Shown: positions 1 through 9,147, counted from the first letter of the stretch. The stretch: DNA of 64,000 nt from Neisseria leonii (GCF_028776105.2 NZ_CP145606.1:310001-374000); one strand, 5' to 3'. Numbers and translations are program-made. Notes: generated by a model from the sequence alone, not told the origin.

Positions 1-627
1 GAAATAGGGCAGGCTCAGGCGGTTGCCGCTGCCGTAAACCAGCGTACGCACGCCGGTGCGTGCCACCATTACGGGAATGACGGTCTGCCCGTTGGTCAGC
101 AGGGTAACTTCGGCGCTGAACGGCTGGACGCGCGTTACTTGGCCGTACAGCCCGCTCTGGTCAATGACAGCATCGCCGTTGCGTACGCCGTTGCGGCCGC
201 CCCGGTTGATGATGACTTTGTCCGAAAGCGGATCGCGGCCGTTGGAAATGATTTCGGCGGCGGTACCGGCCTGAATGCCTTGGTTCTGCAAACCCTGCAA
301 CATCCGCAATTCGGCCAGTTCTCGGGCCTGGTGTGCCGACTGGCCTGCGGCGGTGCGCAATTGGATATTCTCGTTTTTCAGACGGCCGTTTTCCGCCAAA
401 AGTTCACTTTTTTCCTGCCAGAATCCGGCTGCGGAATCATACAGGCGCACCGGCTGGTTGGCGAGCCACTGCACCGGTTGCAGGGCGGTGGCGACATGGC
501 CTTTGAGCAGGCGCACGGCATCGTAACGGGTATCGAGCATCATCAGTGCCGCACTGACCAGCGACAGTATGATGAATTTGCTGGCCGGGCGGATGCGCTG
601 GTGGGTGAAACTCAGTTCTTCGGGCAT
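1..627 (-). CDS. mreC: MreC rod-shape-determining protein (5' part, runs off the window)
   Basis: The frame is open for 209 codons from ATG 627 to base 1, so the C-terminal part lies outside the window. The protein begins with a short cytoplasmic N-terminus (MPEELSFTHQRIRPASK), then one hydrophobic segment at about residues 18-33, then a helical, probably coiled-coil stretch (about 60-100), then the start of the beta-rich periplasmic domain with motifs such as INRGGRNGV. MreC is a bitopic inner-membrane protein linking MreB filaments to MreD and the elongation-specific PBP2. It lies 15 nt downstream of the mreB stop on the same strand, the usual mreBC order. Identification rests on topology plus context. 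The ribosome binding site before ATG 627 is weak, so the start is moderately certain. Confidence 0.9.
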   Translation of the reverse strand, partial: MPEELSFTHQRIRPASKFIILSLVSAALMMLDTRYDAVRLLKGHVATALQPVQWLANQPVRLYDSAAGFWQEKSELLAENGRLKNENIQLRTAAGQSAHQARELAELRMLQGLQNQGIQAGTAAEIISNGRDPLSDKVIINRGGRNGVRNGDAVIDQSGLYGQVTRVQPFSAEVTLLTNGQTVIPVMVARTGVRTLVYGSGNRLSLPYF

Positions 628-642
628 GGCATCGGCGCAGGA

Positions 643-1707
<1,065 letters not shown>

Positions 1708-1828
1708 CTAACGGGGCGGGCAGAGCGTTTTGCGTCCCACCCGTCCGAATGCCCGAAGCCGCGTTTTCAGACGGCCTTGGGACGGGATACGGCAGAAAAA
1801 ACGCCATGCCGGAGCATGGGTTTTCGGT

Positions 1829-1834
1829 TATAAT
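1829..1834 (+). promoter_or_regulatory. Candidate -10 element for gatC
   Basis: A perfect TATAAT lies 75 bp upstream of the gatC ATG at 1909. There is no convincing TTGACA at the expected spacing, which is common in Neisseria. The same gap carries one reverse-oriented DUS near 1764. The promoter for leftward mreB was not located. Confidence 0.45.
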
Positions 1835-1908
1835 CCGGCGATTAAACGAATAACGTGCAATGATACCCTAAATTGGGGTGCTTGCTAATCCATTTTTAAG
1901 GATTTTTT

Positions 1909-2199
1909 ATGGCCTTAACCTTAACCGATGTGGCGAAAGTCGCCCGCCTTTCCCGCCTGAGTTTGAACGGGGCGGAACAGGAAAAGATGTTGGACGAGTT
2001 GAACAGCGTATTCGCGCTGGTGGAAAAAATGCAGACGGTGGATACCGACGGCGTCGAGCCGATGGCGCACCCGCACGAAGCCGCCCTGCGCCTGCGCGAA
2101 GATCAAGTTACCGAAACCGACCGCACCGCCGAATATCAAGCCGTTGCCCCCGAAGTGCGCAACCGCCTGTATATCGTGCCGCAAGTCATCGAAGAATAA
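1909..2199 (+). CDS. gatC: Asp/Glu-tRNA amidotransferase subunit C
   Basis: 96 residues, typical GatC length. GatC is the small belt subunit that stabilises the GatA-GatB heterodimer, which converts Glu-tRNA(Gln) and/or Asp-tRNA(Asn) to the amidated forms. The N-terminal helix [16 protein letters not shown] and the central motif [11 protein letters not shown] are characteristic of the family. The start ATG is preceded by an AAGGA-type ribosome binding site. gatA follows 85 bp later across an inverted DUS pair. gatB lies 5.7 kb further on, separated by a foreign island. Confidence 0.97.
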   Translation: MALTLTDVAKVARLSRLSLNGAEQEKMLDELNSVFALVEKMQTVDTDGVEPMAHPHEAALRLREDQVTETDRTAEYQAVAPEVRNRLYIVPQVIEE

Positions 2200-2284
2200 T
2201 TCCGCCCATAAATATTGCCCGAAACCGATTTTCAGACGGCCCCAATCCGCACAAGGCCGTCTGAAACCATGCAGGAAAACCGAT

Positions 2285-3733
2285 ATGACCGCATACACCT
2301 TAAAACAGGCCGGCGAGATGCTGCGCAGCAAACAGATTTCCGCCGTCGAGCTGGCGCAGGAATATCTGAACGCCATTGATGCCAAGAATCCCGCCATCAA
2401 CGCCTACATCACGCTGGACCAAGACAAAACGCTGGCCGAAGCCGAAGCCGCCGATGCGCGTATTGCGGCGGGTCAGGCCACGCTGCTCACCGGCGTACCC
2501 ATTGCCTATAAAGACATTTTCTGCCACACCGGCTGGCGTACCGCCTGTTCGTCCAAAATGCTCGACAATTTTGTCTCACCCTATACCGCCACCGTGGTGC
2601 AAAACCTGCTCGACGAAGGCATGGTTACGCTCGGCCGCGCCAATATGGACGAATTTGCCATGGGCTCCACCAACGAAACTTCGTTTTACGGCGCGACTAA
2701 AAACCCGTGGAACATCGAACACGTGCCCGGCGGCTCCTCGGGCGGTTCCGCCGCCGTAGTGGCCGCACGGCTCGCACCCGCCGCGCTCGGTTCCGACACC
2801 GGCGGCTCCATCCGCCAGCCCGCTTCGCATTGCGGCATCACCGGCATCAAACCCACTTACGGCACCGTATCCCGCTTCGGCATGGTGGCTTATGCGTCCA
2901 GCTTCGACCAGGCCGGCCCGATGGCGCAAACCGCCGAAGACTGTGCCATTCTGCTCAACGCCATGGCCGGTTTCGACGAACGCGACTCCACCAGTCTGGA
3001 ACGCGAAAAAGAAGACTACACCCGCGAACTGAACACCCCGCTCAAAGGCCTGAAAATCGGTCTGCCCAAAGAATACTTCGGCAGCGGCAACAGCACCGAC
3101 GTTCAGGCAGCCTTGCAGGCAGCCGTCGACCTGCTCAAAGCCCAAGGCGCGGAAATGGTGGACGTGAGCCTGCCGCAAACCGAACTGTCCATTCCCGCCT
3201 ATTATGTACTCGCCTCCGCCGAAGCCAGCACCAACCTTTCCCGCTACGACGGCGTGCGCTACGGCCACCGCGCCGCCCAATTCGGCGACCTCGAAGAAAT
3301 GTACGGCAACACCCGCGCCGAAGGCTTCGGCAGCGAAGTCAAACGCCGCATCATGATCGGCACCTATGTACTGAGCCACGGCTATTACGATGCCTATTAC
3401 CTCAAAGCGCAAAAACTGCGCCGCCTCGTGGCAAACGATTTTCAGACGGCCTTTGCACAGTGCGACATCATCCTCGCCCCCACCGCCCCTACCACCGCGC
3501 CGAAACTGGATACGCTCAACCATGATCCGGTGCAGGCCTATTTGAGCGACATCTACACCATCGCCGTCAACCTCGCCGGCCTGCCCGCCCTGACCCTGCC
3601 CGCCGGTTTCGGTTCAGACGGCCTGCCCGTCGGCGTGCAGCTGATCGGCAACCATTTCAGCGAAGCCAAAATTTTGGGCGCGGCGCATCAGATGCAGCTA
3701 AACAGCGATTGGCATACCCAATCGCCGGTGTGA
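2285..3733 (+). CDS. gatA: Glutamyl/aspartyl-tRNA amidotransferase subunit A
   Basis: 482 residues from ATG 2285. GatA is the amidase-signature subunit that hydrolyses glutamine and passes ammonia to GatB. The catalytic Lys-cisSer-Ser triad can be read as K76 (in VPIAYKD), S151 (first Ser of GGSSGG) and S175 (DTGGS). The preferred start follows an inverted DUS pair and matches the family N-terminus; the frame extends upstream but that part is not GatA-like. The gene is intact up to its C-terminus [11 protein letters not shown] second, degenerate copy of this tail occurs at 6022-6062. The codon use and native AG-type DUS inside the gene mark it as resident sequence. Confidence 0.98.
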   Translation: MTAYTLKQAGEMLRSKQISAVELAQEYLNAIDAKNPAINAYITLDQDKTLAEAEAADARIAAGQATLLTGVPIAYKDIFCHTGWRTACSSKMLDNFVSPYTATVVQNLLDEGMVTLGRANMDEFAMGSTNETSFYGATKNPWNIEHVPGGSSGGSAAVVAARLAPAALGSDTGGSIRQPASHCGITGIKPTYGTVSRFGMVAYASSFDQAGPMAQTAEDCAILLNAMAGFDERDSTSLEREKEDYTRELNTPLKGLKIGLPKEYFGSGNSTDVQAALQAAVDLLKAQGAEMVDVSLPQTELSIPAYYVLASAEASTNLSRYDGVRYGHRAAQFGDLEEMYGNTRAEGFGSEVKRRIMIGTYVLSHGYYDAYYLKAQKLRRLVANDFQTAFAQCDIILAPTAPTTAPKLDTLNHDPVQAYLSDIYTIAVNLAGLPALTLPAGFGSDGLPVGVQLIGNHFSEAKILGAAHQMQLNSDWHTQSPV

Positions 3734-3800
3734 TAACGTTAAAGCTGCCTGAAACCCGATAAAGGCCGCCTGAAAGGTTTCCGGCGGCTTGAAACCGCAT

Positions 3801-4313
3801 ATGGACAAATTAAATCCCGAGCAGCGCAGAAGATGTATGCAGGCCAATAAAAGCAAGGGTACGAAACCCGAACTTTTATTGGCAAAAGCCATGTGGCAGC
3901 TCGGTTTGCGCTATCGGAAAAACAGCAAAACCGTATTCGGCAAGCCCGATTTCAGTTTTAAAAAATACAAAGTTGCCGTTTTTGTCGACGGCGAGTTCTG
4001 GCACGGAAAAGATTGGGCAATACGCAAAGCCGACATCAAAAGCAACAGAGAATTCTGGATTGCCAAAATAGAGCGGAATATACAGCGTGATGCGGAAGTT
4101 ACAGGCCGTCTGAAAGCCGAAGGGTGGACAATTTTCCGCTTTTGGGGAAAAGAAGTTGCGAAAAATCCGCAGATATTTGCCGGAAAGATACAGGAAGCAG
4201 TTTATGGGAAGTTATCGGACAGAGTGAAAAAATGGACTAAAAAGTCAGGCAGGTTTGAAATCGGCCGATTTGAACGACTTTCTTATAAACAAGAAACTTT
4301 TGAAACAGTTTGA
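3801..4313 (+). CDS. Vsr-fold endonuclease (very short patch repair family)
   Basis: 170 residues from ATG 3801. It shows the Vsr/PD-(D/E)xK pattern: NKSKGTKPE (E24), GKPDFSF (D50) and VDGEFWHG (H68), followed by NREFWIAKIERN and the C-terminal GWTIFRFWGKEV. Classical Vsr nicks T:G mismatches next to sites of a cytosine-5 methyltransferase. Here the position of the first zinc-ligand Cys in the usual VHGCFWHG motif is Glu, and no other Cys lies near, so this is a variant lacking the canonical zinc site. It could be a repair enzyme or a restriction nuclease of the same fold. No cytosine methyltransferase is visible nearby. An AG-type DUS lies inside at 4103-4114. It is the first gene of the gatA-gatB island. 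Confidence 0.82.
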   Translation: MDKLNPEQRRRCMQANKSKGTKPELLLAKAMWQLGLRYRKNSKTVFGKPDFSFKKYKVAVFVDGEFWHGKDWAIRKADIKSNREFWIAKIERNIQRDAEVTGRLKAEGWTIFRFWGKEVAKNPQIFAGKIQEAVYGKLSDRVKKWTKKSGRFEIGRFERLSYKQETFETV

Positions 4314-4518
4314 TAAGATTTTTTAGGCAGCTAAAATATGTTTAAAATGCGCTTGCAGGCTTTCTGTGTCGGCATCGGGTAAAGAAGCACGAGATTACGA
4401 TTTTATCTTTAACAGGTTAGTTATTGAAAATGCTGAATATATGAAAAAAATCGAGAAGTTGTTGTGAAAGACTTTCTAGCTAACTGAAACTTTGGAAAGC
4501 TGAATTTGGAATTAAAAA
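4314..4518 (+). other. Island intergenic stretch with a possible gene-tail relic
   Basis: This AT-rich 205 bp has no complete gene. One frame is open for about 30 codons up to a TGA near 4467 and reads like a protein C-terminus (DYDFIFNRLVIENAEYM), without an upstream start. It may be the 3' remnant of a gene that once lay between the Vsr-like and HNH genes, where a methyltransferase might be expected. That is inference only. Confidence 0.3.
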
Positions 4519-5289
4519 ATGGAGAAAAAAAGAAACTGGACACGAGAAGAAACCCTGATTGCCCTATATCTTTATTACACAATTCCATTTCAAAAAGTCA
4601 GCAAGGGGAATAAAACTATTCAAAGTTATGCGGCACTGATTAACAGAACGCCTTCTGCGCTGGGAATGAAAATTGGCAATTTAGGACGTTTTGACCCGAC
4701 ATTGAAAGCACAAAATATTTCGGGACTCAGCAATGGCAGTAAAATGGACGAAATGGTTTGGAGGGAGTTTGAAGGACAGTGGGAAAAATTAGATAAGGAG
4801 TTCCAGTCTGCTCTGGCTGAATTTGACGCAAAAAGAAATTTTGATACGGCTGTCTGTGAAAAAATTGATTTTAAAATAAAAAATACAGAACGTTTGGCAA
4901 TGATATCTGTCCGTGCCAACCAAAATTTTTTTCGCGCCAGCGTGCTGGCTGCTTATAACAATCAATGCTGTATTACAGGCATAGATTTACCTGAATTATT
5001 GGTTGCCAGCCATATAAAGCCATGGAAATCTGATGAAGCCAACCGTTTAAATCCTAAGAACGGTTTATGCTTAAATGCCTTACATGATAAAGCATTTGAT
5101 AGAGGACTACTTACATTGGAAAACGATTTCAGGCTGATATTCTCCCCTAAATTACATCAGGTAAATTCAGACGGCTTTGAGAAAATGTTTAAGCCTTATG
5201 AGGGGAAGTCAATAAGGCTGCCTGAAAGGTTAGAACCCGATTTGTCTTTTATCGAATATCATCGTACCCATATTTTTGTTTCCAGGTAA
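4519..5289 (+). CDS. HNH endonuclease with N-terminal Myb/SANT-like region (putative restriction enzyme)
   Basis: 256 residues. The N-terminal region (about 5-60, WTREETLIALYLYYTIP and RTPSALGMKIGNLGRFDP) is a helical DNA-binding-like segment often seen in this nuclease family. The C-terminal half carries an HNH_2-type nuclease: CCITGIDLPELLVASHIKPW (H165), then NPKNGLCLNALHDKAFD with N181/N186 and H189-D190. Such proteins are commonly type II restriction enzymes or related to them. The GC content is clearly below that of the flanking genes. A perfect Simonsiella-type DUS (AGGCTGCCTGAA) lies at 5215-5226 inside the frame. A small ORF follows after 6 nt. No cognate methyltransferase is adjacent, so whether it is active is unclear. 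Confidence 0.8.
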   Translation: MEKKRNWTREETLIALYLYYTIPFQKVSKGNKTIQSYAALINRTPSALGMKIGNLGRFDPTLKAQNISGLSNGSKMDEMVWREFEGQWEKLDKEFQSALAEFDAKRNFDTAVCEKIDFKIKNTERLAMISVRANQNFFRASVLAAYNNQCCITGIDLPELLVASHIKPWKSDEANRLNPKNGLCLNALHDKAFDRGLLTLENDFRLIFSPKLHQVNSDGFEKMFKPYEGKSIRLPERLEPDLSFIEYHRTHIFVSR

Positions 5290-5295
5290 GGCTAT

Positions 5296-5496
5296 ATGTC
5301 TATTTCGTTTGAACGCTTAAAACAGGTAAACGGAAAAACCGTTCCAATTCTATACAGCCATAACCAGTTTGAAGACTATCTTTTCCTGAACACAAAGTTT
5401 GATACACCTAGTTCATCAAAACACGGTTTCGGTGATATTTATCAAGACGGCGGCAAATTTTTCCTCAAACTGAATTTGCAGATCAGGTTTAGTTGA
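5296..5496 (+). CDS. Small protein or truncated gene downstream of the HNH nuclease
   Basis: 66 codons starting 6 nt after the HNH stop, suggesting co-transcription. The protein (begins MSISFERLKQVNGKTVPILY, contains SSSKHGFGDIYQDGGKFFLK) matches nothing I recognise. It ends abruptly at IRFS and is followed by 350 bp of broken sequence. I read it as the 5' piece of a longer island gene that has been truncated. It could also be a genuine small partner of the nuclease. Confidence 0.45.
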   Translation: MSISFERLKQVNGKTVPILYSHNQFEDYLFLNTKFDTPSSSKHGFGDIYQDGGKFFLKLNLQIRFS

Positions 5497-5840
5497 AAAT
5501 TCAGAGTAAGAGAAGCTGTCTGCAATTTTTCAGACCCCGGCTTGAAAGAGCAACCTCATGCAGGAACGTGAAAAGGCTTTGGAGCAGCAGCGACAAATGC
5601 AGATACTGTTTAAAGCGATGATGGACGACAAAAACGCATGGGGTATTTGATCTCGGCGTGGAAACGGCGATTTGATAAAATATCCAAATCAAGAAATCAA
5701 AGTAATTGAATAGACCAAATCGTAATCTGGCCGTTTGTATTTCGGACAAACGGTTCAGGCAAATCCGCTTTTTTCAGTCTGCAAAAGGAGTTTTTGCAAT
5801 TAATTAATCAGACTGTTTTACTTTAAAGAAGCATCCTATA
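5497..5840 (+). other. Degenerate island sequence with short frame fragments
   Basis: No intact gene. Two fragments look coding: a 30-codon frame from ATG 5559 (MQEREKALEQQRQMQILFKA) ending at TGA near 5650, and a tail-like frame reading LIKYPNQEIKVIE that stops near 5712. A hairpin with arms CCGTTTGT (5731-5738) and ACAAACGG (5746-5753) follows and may be an old terminator. The stretch is consistent with deletion decay between two imported segments. Confidence 0.35.
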
Positions 5841-6021
5841 ACCCGAGAAACCGCAACCGAATCGGAAATCCGCATCCAATTGAGCACTAAACCCAAAATT
5901 TTCAGCGGTGCATCAACCGCTTTCGGTGCCGAGCCGAATGTTTGTGCGGGTGCGGTAGATACGTATTGCCGGTGATGAGCTGCAAGGGGTAAAAGGGCGG
6001 TTAAATTGGGTTTGGTGCCAA
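5841..6021 (+). pseudogene. gatB: Relic of the gatB 5' end
   Basis: This stretch aligns with the first ~190 bp of the intact gatB at 9484. In frame it reads [19 protein letters not shown] and then [12 protein letters not shown], against gat[20 protein letters not shown] and [12 protein letters not shown]. It lacks the gatB start codon, then shows small deletions and an in-frame stop (about 5975), and ends at the segment matching gatB codons for IKLGLA. It is not expressed GatB. It marks an older boundary between an inserted segment and a former gatB copy. Confidence 0.85.
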
Positions 6022-6062
6022 ATGCAGTGGAGCGCGATTGGCATACAGAAACTCCCGCCTAA
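6022..6062 (+). pseudogene. gatA: Relic of the gatA 3' end
   Basis: About 40 bp resembling the last codons of gatA: ATGCAG followed, after a small shift, by codons for DWHTETPA and a TAA stop. The resident GatA ends with [13 protein letters not shown]. The fragment sits directly after the gatB relic, that is in the reverse of the natural order, and is followed by a non-native DUS. It is best explained as the left end of an imported gatA-to-gatB segment from a relative. Confidence 0.7.
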
Positions 6063-6069
6063 AAACGTT

Positions 6070-6084
6070 TTCAGGCAGCCTGAA
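6070..6084. repeat. Non-native DNA uptake sequence (Kingella/Simonsiella dialect)
   Basis: TTCAGGCAGCCTGAA contains AGGCAGCCTGAA (Kingella-type DUS) on the plus strand and the overlapping AGGCTGCCTGAA (Simonsiella-type) on the minus strand. The rest of the window uses AGGCCGTCTGAA. Further copies are at 6632-6643 (minus, Simonsiella-type), 6778-6792 (both) and 5215-5226 (plus, Simonsiella-type). Confidence 0.85.
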
Positions 6085-6119
6085 AGCATTTTCTAACTGA
6101 TGTGCCGAGTCAAAAAGCC

Positions 6120-6791
6120 ATGAAAAAAATCTACCTGATCCGCCATGCGCAGAGTGCTGCCAATGCCGGCAAAGACAGCGATACCGTGAGCCGCGCCAAT
6201 GCCGATATTCCCATTACCGGATTGGGACGGGAACAGGCGGTGCAGTTGTCGGCCTGGTTGATTGAACACGTTGACAATGTGCAGGAAATTTTTGTTTCGC
6301 CTTATTTGCGTACCCGGCAAACCGCCGAACCTTATGTGCAGGCCATGCACATGCAGCCTACTGTGCTGCCTGATTTGCACGAATTCAATTACCTGTCTTT
6401 TGCCCATATCTGCGGCAAAACGTTTCAGGATGTGAAAATGCAGTCGGAACGCTATTGGGCACGAAATGATGTGGATTTCAGAGATGGCGCAGATTGCGAC
6501 AGTTTTGCGTCATTTTTCAATCAAATCGGCCATATCCGCCGCTGTTTTGCCGCAAAGGGCGACGGCGTGTATGTGGTGTTCGGGCATGGTTTTTGGATTG
6601 GCGTATTGCTGTGGCAGTTGCTCGGGCGGTATTCAGGCAGCCTGGATATGCAGAAATTCCGCGAATTTGAATTATTGGTGCGCCCGAAAAATACCGATGT
6701 GTATCTGTGGCAAATAGATGATAAAACGGAAAGCATCGCTAAGGTCCGCAATACGGACGATAATCGGGAAACCGCATTTCAGGCAGCCTGA
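6120..6791 (+). CDS. Histidine phosphatase superfamily protein
   Basis: 223 residues from ATG 6120; the frame continues upstream without family similarity. The N-terminus MKKIYLIRHAQSAAN carries the RHG-type catalytic motif (His in LIRHAQS). SPYLRTRQTAEPY and VVFGHGFWIGV supply the other conserved Arg and His of the phosphoglycerate mutase-like fold. Substrate is unknown (phosphosugar, phosphoprotein or nucleotide). The gene is framed by non-native DUS copies on both sides, and the downstream copy encodes its last residues and stop (AFQAA). It was therefore probably imported together with the DNA that follows the gatA relic. No direct functional link to restriction is evident. Confidence 0.8.
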   Translation: MKKIYLIRHAQSAANAGKDSDTVSRANADIPITGLGREQAVQLSAWLIEHVDNVQEIFVSPYLRTRQTAEPYVQAMHMQPTVLPDLHEFNYLSFAHICGKTFQDVKMQSERYWARNDVDFRDGADCDSFASFFNQIGHIRRCFAAKGDGVYVVFGHGFWIGVLLWQLLGRYSGSLDMQKFREFELLVRPKNTDVYLWQIDDKTESIAKVRNTDDNRETAFQAA

Positions 6792-6792
6792 A
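6778..6792. repeat. Non-native DNA uptake sequence at the phosphatase stop
   Basis: TTCAGGCAGCCTGAA again, overlapping the phosphatase stop codon. It is identical to the copy at 6070-6084, so the phosphatase gene is bracketed by two matching non-AG DUS elements in direct orientation. Confidence 0.85.
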
Positions 6793-6805
6793 AGTAGATA
6801 AGTAA

Positions 6806-7621
6806 ATGTTGTACAAGCCTTTTTTAAAATGGGCCGGCGGCAAGTCCAAACTTGTGCCGTTTATTGAATACCATCTGCCCAAGCAGCCCCGAAAACGCCT
6901 GATCGAGCCGTTCGCGGGTTCTGCTGCCGTGTCGATGGCTTTGGATTTTGAAGCCTATCTGTTGAACGATACCAATCCGGACCTGATTGGCTTGTTCCGT
7001 ATGATTAAGGAAGAAAAGCAGCAGTTTATTGATTATGCACGTTCGTTTTTTACCGCAGAAAATAATCAGGAAAGCCGCTTTTACGAATTGCGGGAAAGAT
7101 TTAATTCCTCCCGGGAATTAAGTGAACGCTGCGCTTTATTTGTTTATTTAAACCGGCATGCGTTTAACGGTTTGTGTAGATATAACGGCAAAGGTGCTTT
7201 CAATGTGCCTTTCGGGCGGTATAAAACACCTTATTTTCCTGAAATGGAAATGTCGGCATTTACTGAAAAAGCCCATCGTATCGAATTGCTGTGCGGCGAT
7301 TTTCAGACGGCCTTGGATGTGGCCAATGATGACGATATGGTGTATTGCGACCCGCCTTATGTGCCGTTGAGTGAAACGGCTTCGTTTACGGCGTATGCAA
7401 AAGGCGGTTTTGATTTAGACGACCAAAGCCGTTTGGCACTAGCGGCGAAGCAGGCTTCCGAACAGTCGCAAGGTGTGTTGATTTCTAACCACGATACGGC
7501 ATTTACCCGACAAATTTATAAAGATGCGCGTTTAGAAACGGTTGCTGTTCAAAGAAATATCGCGGCGAAAGGCAGCAGCAGGCAAAAAGTAGGCGAATTA
7601 TTGGCGATATATGGCGAGTGA
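6806..7621 (+). CDS. Dam/DpnM-type N6-adenine DNA methyltransferase (GATC)
   Basis: 271 residues, the usual size for Dam-class alpha-type enzymes. The N-terminal AdoMet motif FLKWAGGKSKL (6-16), the EPFAGSAAV motif I region (34-42), the YLNRHAFNGLCRYN helix characteristic of GATC-type methylases and the catalytic DPPY (182-185) are all present in alpha order. It should methylate adenine in duplex GATC and protect against the adjacent MutH-family nuclease. A native AG-type DUS lies inside at 7302-7313. The stop overlaps the next gene's start by 11 nt, indicating translational coupling. Confidence 0.93.
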   Translation: MLYKPFLKWAGGKSKLVPFIEYHLPKQPRKRLIEPFAGSAAVSMALDFEAYLLNDTNPDLIGLFRMIKEEKQQFIDYARSFFTAENNQESRFYELRERFNSSRELSERCALFVYLNRHAFNGLCRYNGKGAFNVPFGRYKTPYFPEMEMSAFTEKAHRIELLCGDFQTALDVANDDDMVYCDPPYVPLSETASFTAYAKGGFDLDDQSRLALAAKQASEQSQGVLISNHDTAFTRQIYKDARLETVAVQRNIAAKGSSRQKVGELLAIYGE

Positions 7622-8426
7622 ATTTAACCGGTTAAAAGAAGAGGCAGCTCTTTACTATGCCGGACTAAAAAAATATGTTTCAGACGGTCTTGTCATTTAT
7701 AACGAGAATGCTTTGACCGTCATGCGCCGTATTCTGGATAAATATCCAAACGGCTGTTTTGACATGATTTTCGCAGACCCGCCTTATTTTTTATCCAATG
7801 ATGGTTTTACCTGCCAAAACGGGCAAATGGTTTCGGTAAATAAAGGCCAATGGGATAAATCGCAAGGGTTATCTGCTGATGCAGAGTTTTATGAAGAATG
7901 GTTACGCTTGTGTTATGCATTATTGAAACCGAACGGTACAATTTGGGTTTGTGGGACGCATCATAATATTTACTTGACAGGCTACCTGATGCAAATCATC
8001 GGTTACCATATTTTGAACAACATTACATGGGAAAAGCCCAATCCTCCGCCAAATTTATCTTGTCGTTTTTTTACGCATTCCACAGAAACACTGCTATGGG
8101 CAAAGAAAAACAAAAAAGCCAAACATACTTTTCATTATGATGTGATGAAAGCGCAAAATGGCGATAAACAGATGAAATGTGTCTGGCAAATGACACCGCC
8201 AAGTAAAGCGGAAAAAGCATTCGGTAGGCATCCCACGCAAAAACCGTTAGCTTTGGTTGAGCGGTGTATTCAGTCGGCTTCTAATATTGGCGATCTGATT
8301 TTTGACCCGTTTATGGGGAGCGGAACGACGGGTATAGCGGCTTTAAAAAATGAACGGAATTTTTGTGGGTGCGAGCGGGAGGCGGATTATTTTGAATTGG
8401 CAAAGCAAAGATTAACGGCAGAATAA
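7611..8426 (+). CDS. DpnA-like beta-class DNA methyltransferase
   Basis: 271 residues from ATG 7611. The order is catalytic DPPY first (residues 56-59, MIFADPPYFLSNDG), then the target-recognition middle with SVNKGQWDKSQGL and WEKPNPPPN, then the AdoMet motif FDPFMGSGTTGIA near the C-terminus. This is beta-class and closely fits the second methylase of DpnII/MboI-like systems, which modifies single-stranded or hemi-formed GATC and protects incoming transforming DNA. That role would be relevant in a naturally competent host. It is translationally coupled to the Dam-type gene and converges on the endonuclease gene. Confidence 0.9.
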   Translation: MASEFNRLKEEAALYYAGLKKYVSDGLVIYNENALTVMRRILDKYPNGCFDMIFADPPYFLSNDGFTCQNGQMVSVNKGQWDKSQGLSADAEFYEEWLRLCYALLKPNGTIWVCGTHHNIYLTGYLMQIIGYHILNNITWEKPNPPPNLSCRFFTHSTETLLWAKKNKKAKHTFHYDVMKAQNGDKQMKCVWQMTPPSKAEKAFGRHPTQKPLALVERCIQSASNIGDLIFDPFMGSGTTGIAALKNERNFCGCEREADYFELAKQRLTAE

Positions 8427-8438
8427 TCTGCCGTTAAT
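8411..8438. terminator. Bidirectional terminator between converging methylase and endonuclease genes
   Basis: A perfect 12-bp inverted repeat (ATTAACGGCAGA, 8411-8422, and its complement 8427-8438) with a 4-nt loop. The loop contains most of the methylase TAA stop (8424-8426). The endonuclease stop lies only 5 nt beyond. It probably terminates both transcripts, although U-tracts are short. Confidence 0.7.
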
Positions 8439-8442
8439 ATGA

Positions 8443-9147
8443 TTAAACGATTTTATGAACTACCCAAGTGCCAGCCTGAATAGCCTTCATAAATTCCTTT
8501 TTGAAATAAAAGGCATGATTTTTATTGGAAACGTAGCGGTTATAGGTGGTTGAAAAAATTGGATTATAAGTGCCGTCTGAACGTTTGGAATCTTTGGAGC
8601 GGATTTGAATGAATTCCCCATTTGATGTATGGATGAACCCATCGTCTAATTTCCGTATATGTTGATTTAGCAGTTTACGAATGGTTAGGAAATCGTTTTC
8701 GAGTTGCTGATAAACCATAGGGTTATGATCCAAACAAATGTGGTACGCGGAGTGGATAAACCAATTATCAGGATTATCACCAACTTTGCAGATAGGTACA
8801 TACAGCATATTGCGGATTTTTTGGTAAATCCAGCTGTTTTTAAAGGCCAGATCGTCATTGATTAATTCATCAAATGAGCTGGATATTTGAGAGATAAACA
8901 TTGTTTCCAAAGGTTTGCCTGAAATATCCGATTTATTGGTTTTTAGTTCGCCATCTGAAAAATCGGTAAGGGAAGAAGTATTTTTCAATCCGATAAGTTT
9001 TTCCAGAAACTGACCTACGCCACCTTTGTTGATTTTCATATCAAAAGGTAAATATTCGGGAAAGTGATTTTGATATTCTGTTTTTAAGTCAACCAGCGGA
9101 CGGCCTTGATTTTCTTGTAAAAATGGATAAGCATCAATTAGCTTCAT
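8443..9147 (-). CDS. MutH/Sau3AI-family restriction endonuclease (GATC-type)
   Basis: 234 residues from ATG 9147. The N-terminal half carries the MutH-type active site: a Glu in GVGQFLEKLIG (E49), then DFSDGELKT with D62, E67 and K69, then SGKPLETMFI, matching the D-x-GxELKT and GRPLE pattern of E. coli MutH and Sau3AI. It is about MutH length, so only one catalytic domain is present rather than the duplicated Sau3AI form. It should cut GATC (inference from family and from the Dam-like partners). A longer upstream frame exists, but ATG 9147 overlaps the controller gene by 14 nt, the usual coupling in C-protein-controlled systems. Confidence 0.88.
   Translation of the reverse strand: MKLIDAYPFLQENQGRPLVDLKTEYQNHFPEYLPFDMKINKGGVGQFLEKLIGLKNTSSLTDFSDGELKTNKSDISGKPLETMFISQISSSFDELINDDLAFKNSWIYQKIRNMLYVPICKVGDNPDNWFIHSAYHICLDHNPMVYQQLENDFLTIRKLLNQHIRKLDDGFIHTSNGEFIQIRSKDSKRSDGTYNPIFSTTYNRYVSNKNHAFYFKKEFMKAIQAGTWVVHKIV

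Noticed and set aside
6632..6643. Foreign DUS inside the phosphatase gene as evidence of a separate insertion
   Set aside because: It is in frame within a continuous conserved protein, so it is part of the donor gene and not an insertion event.
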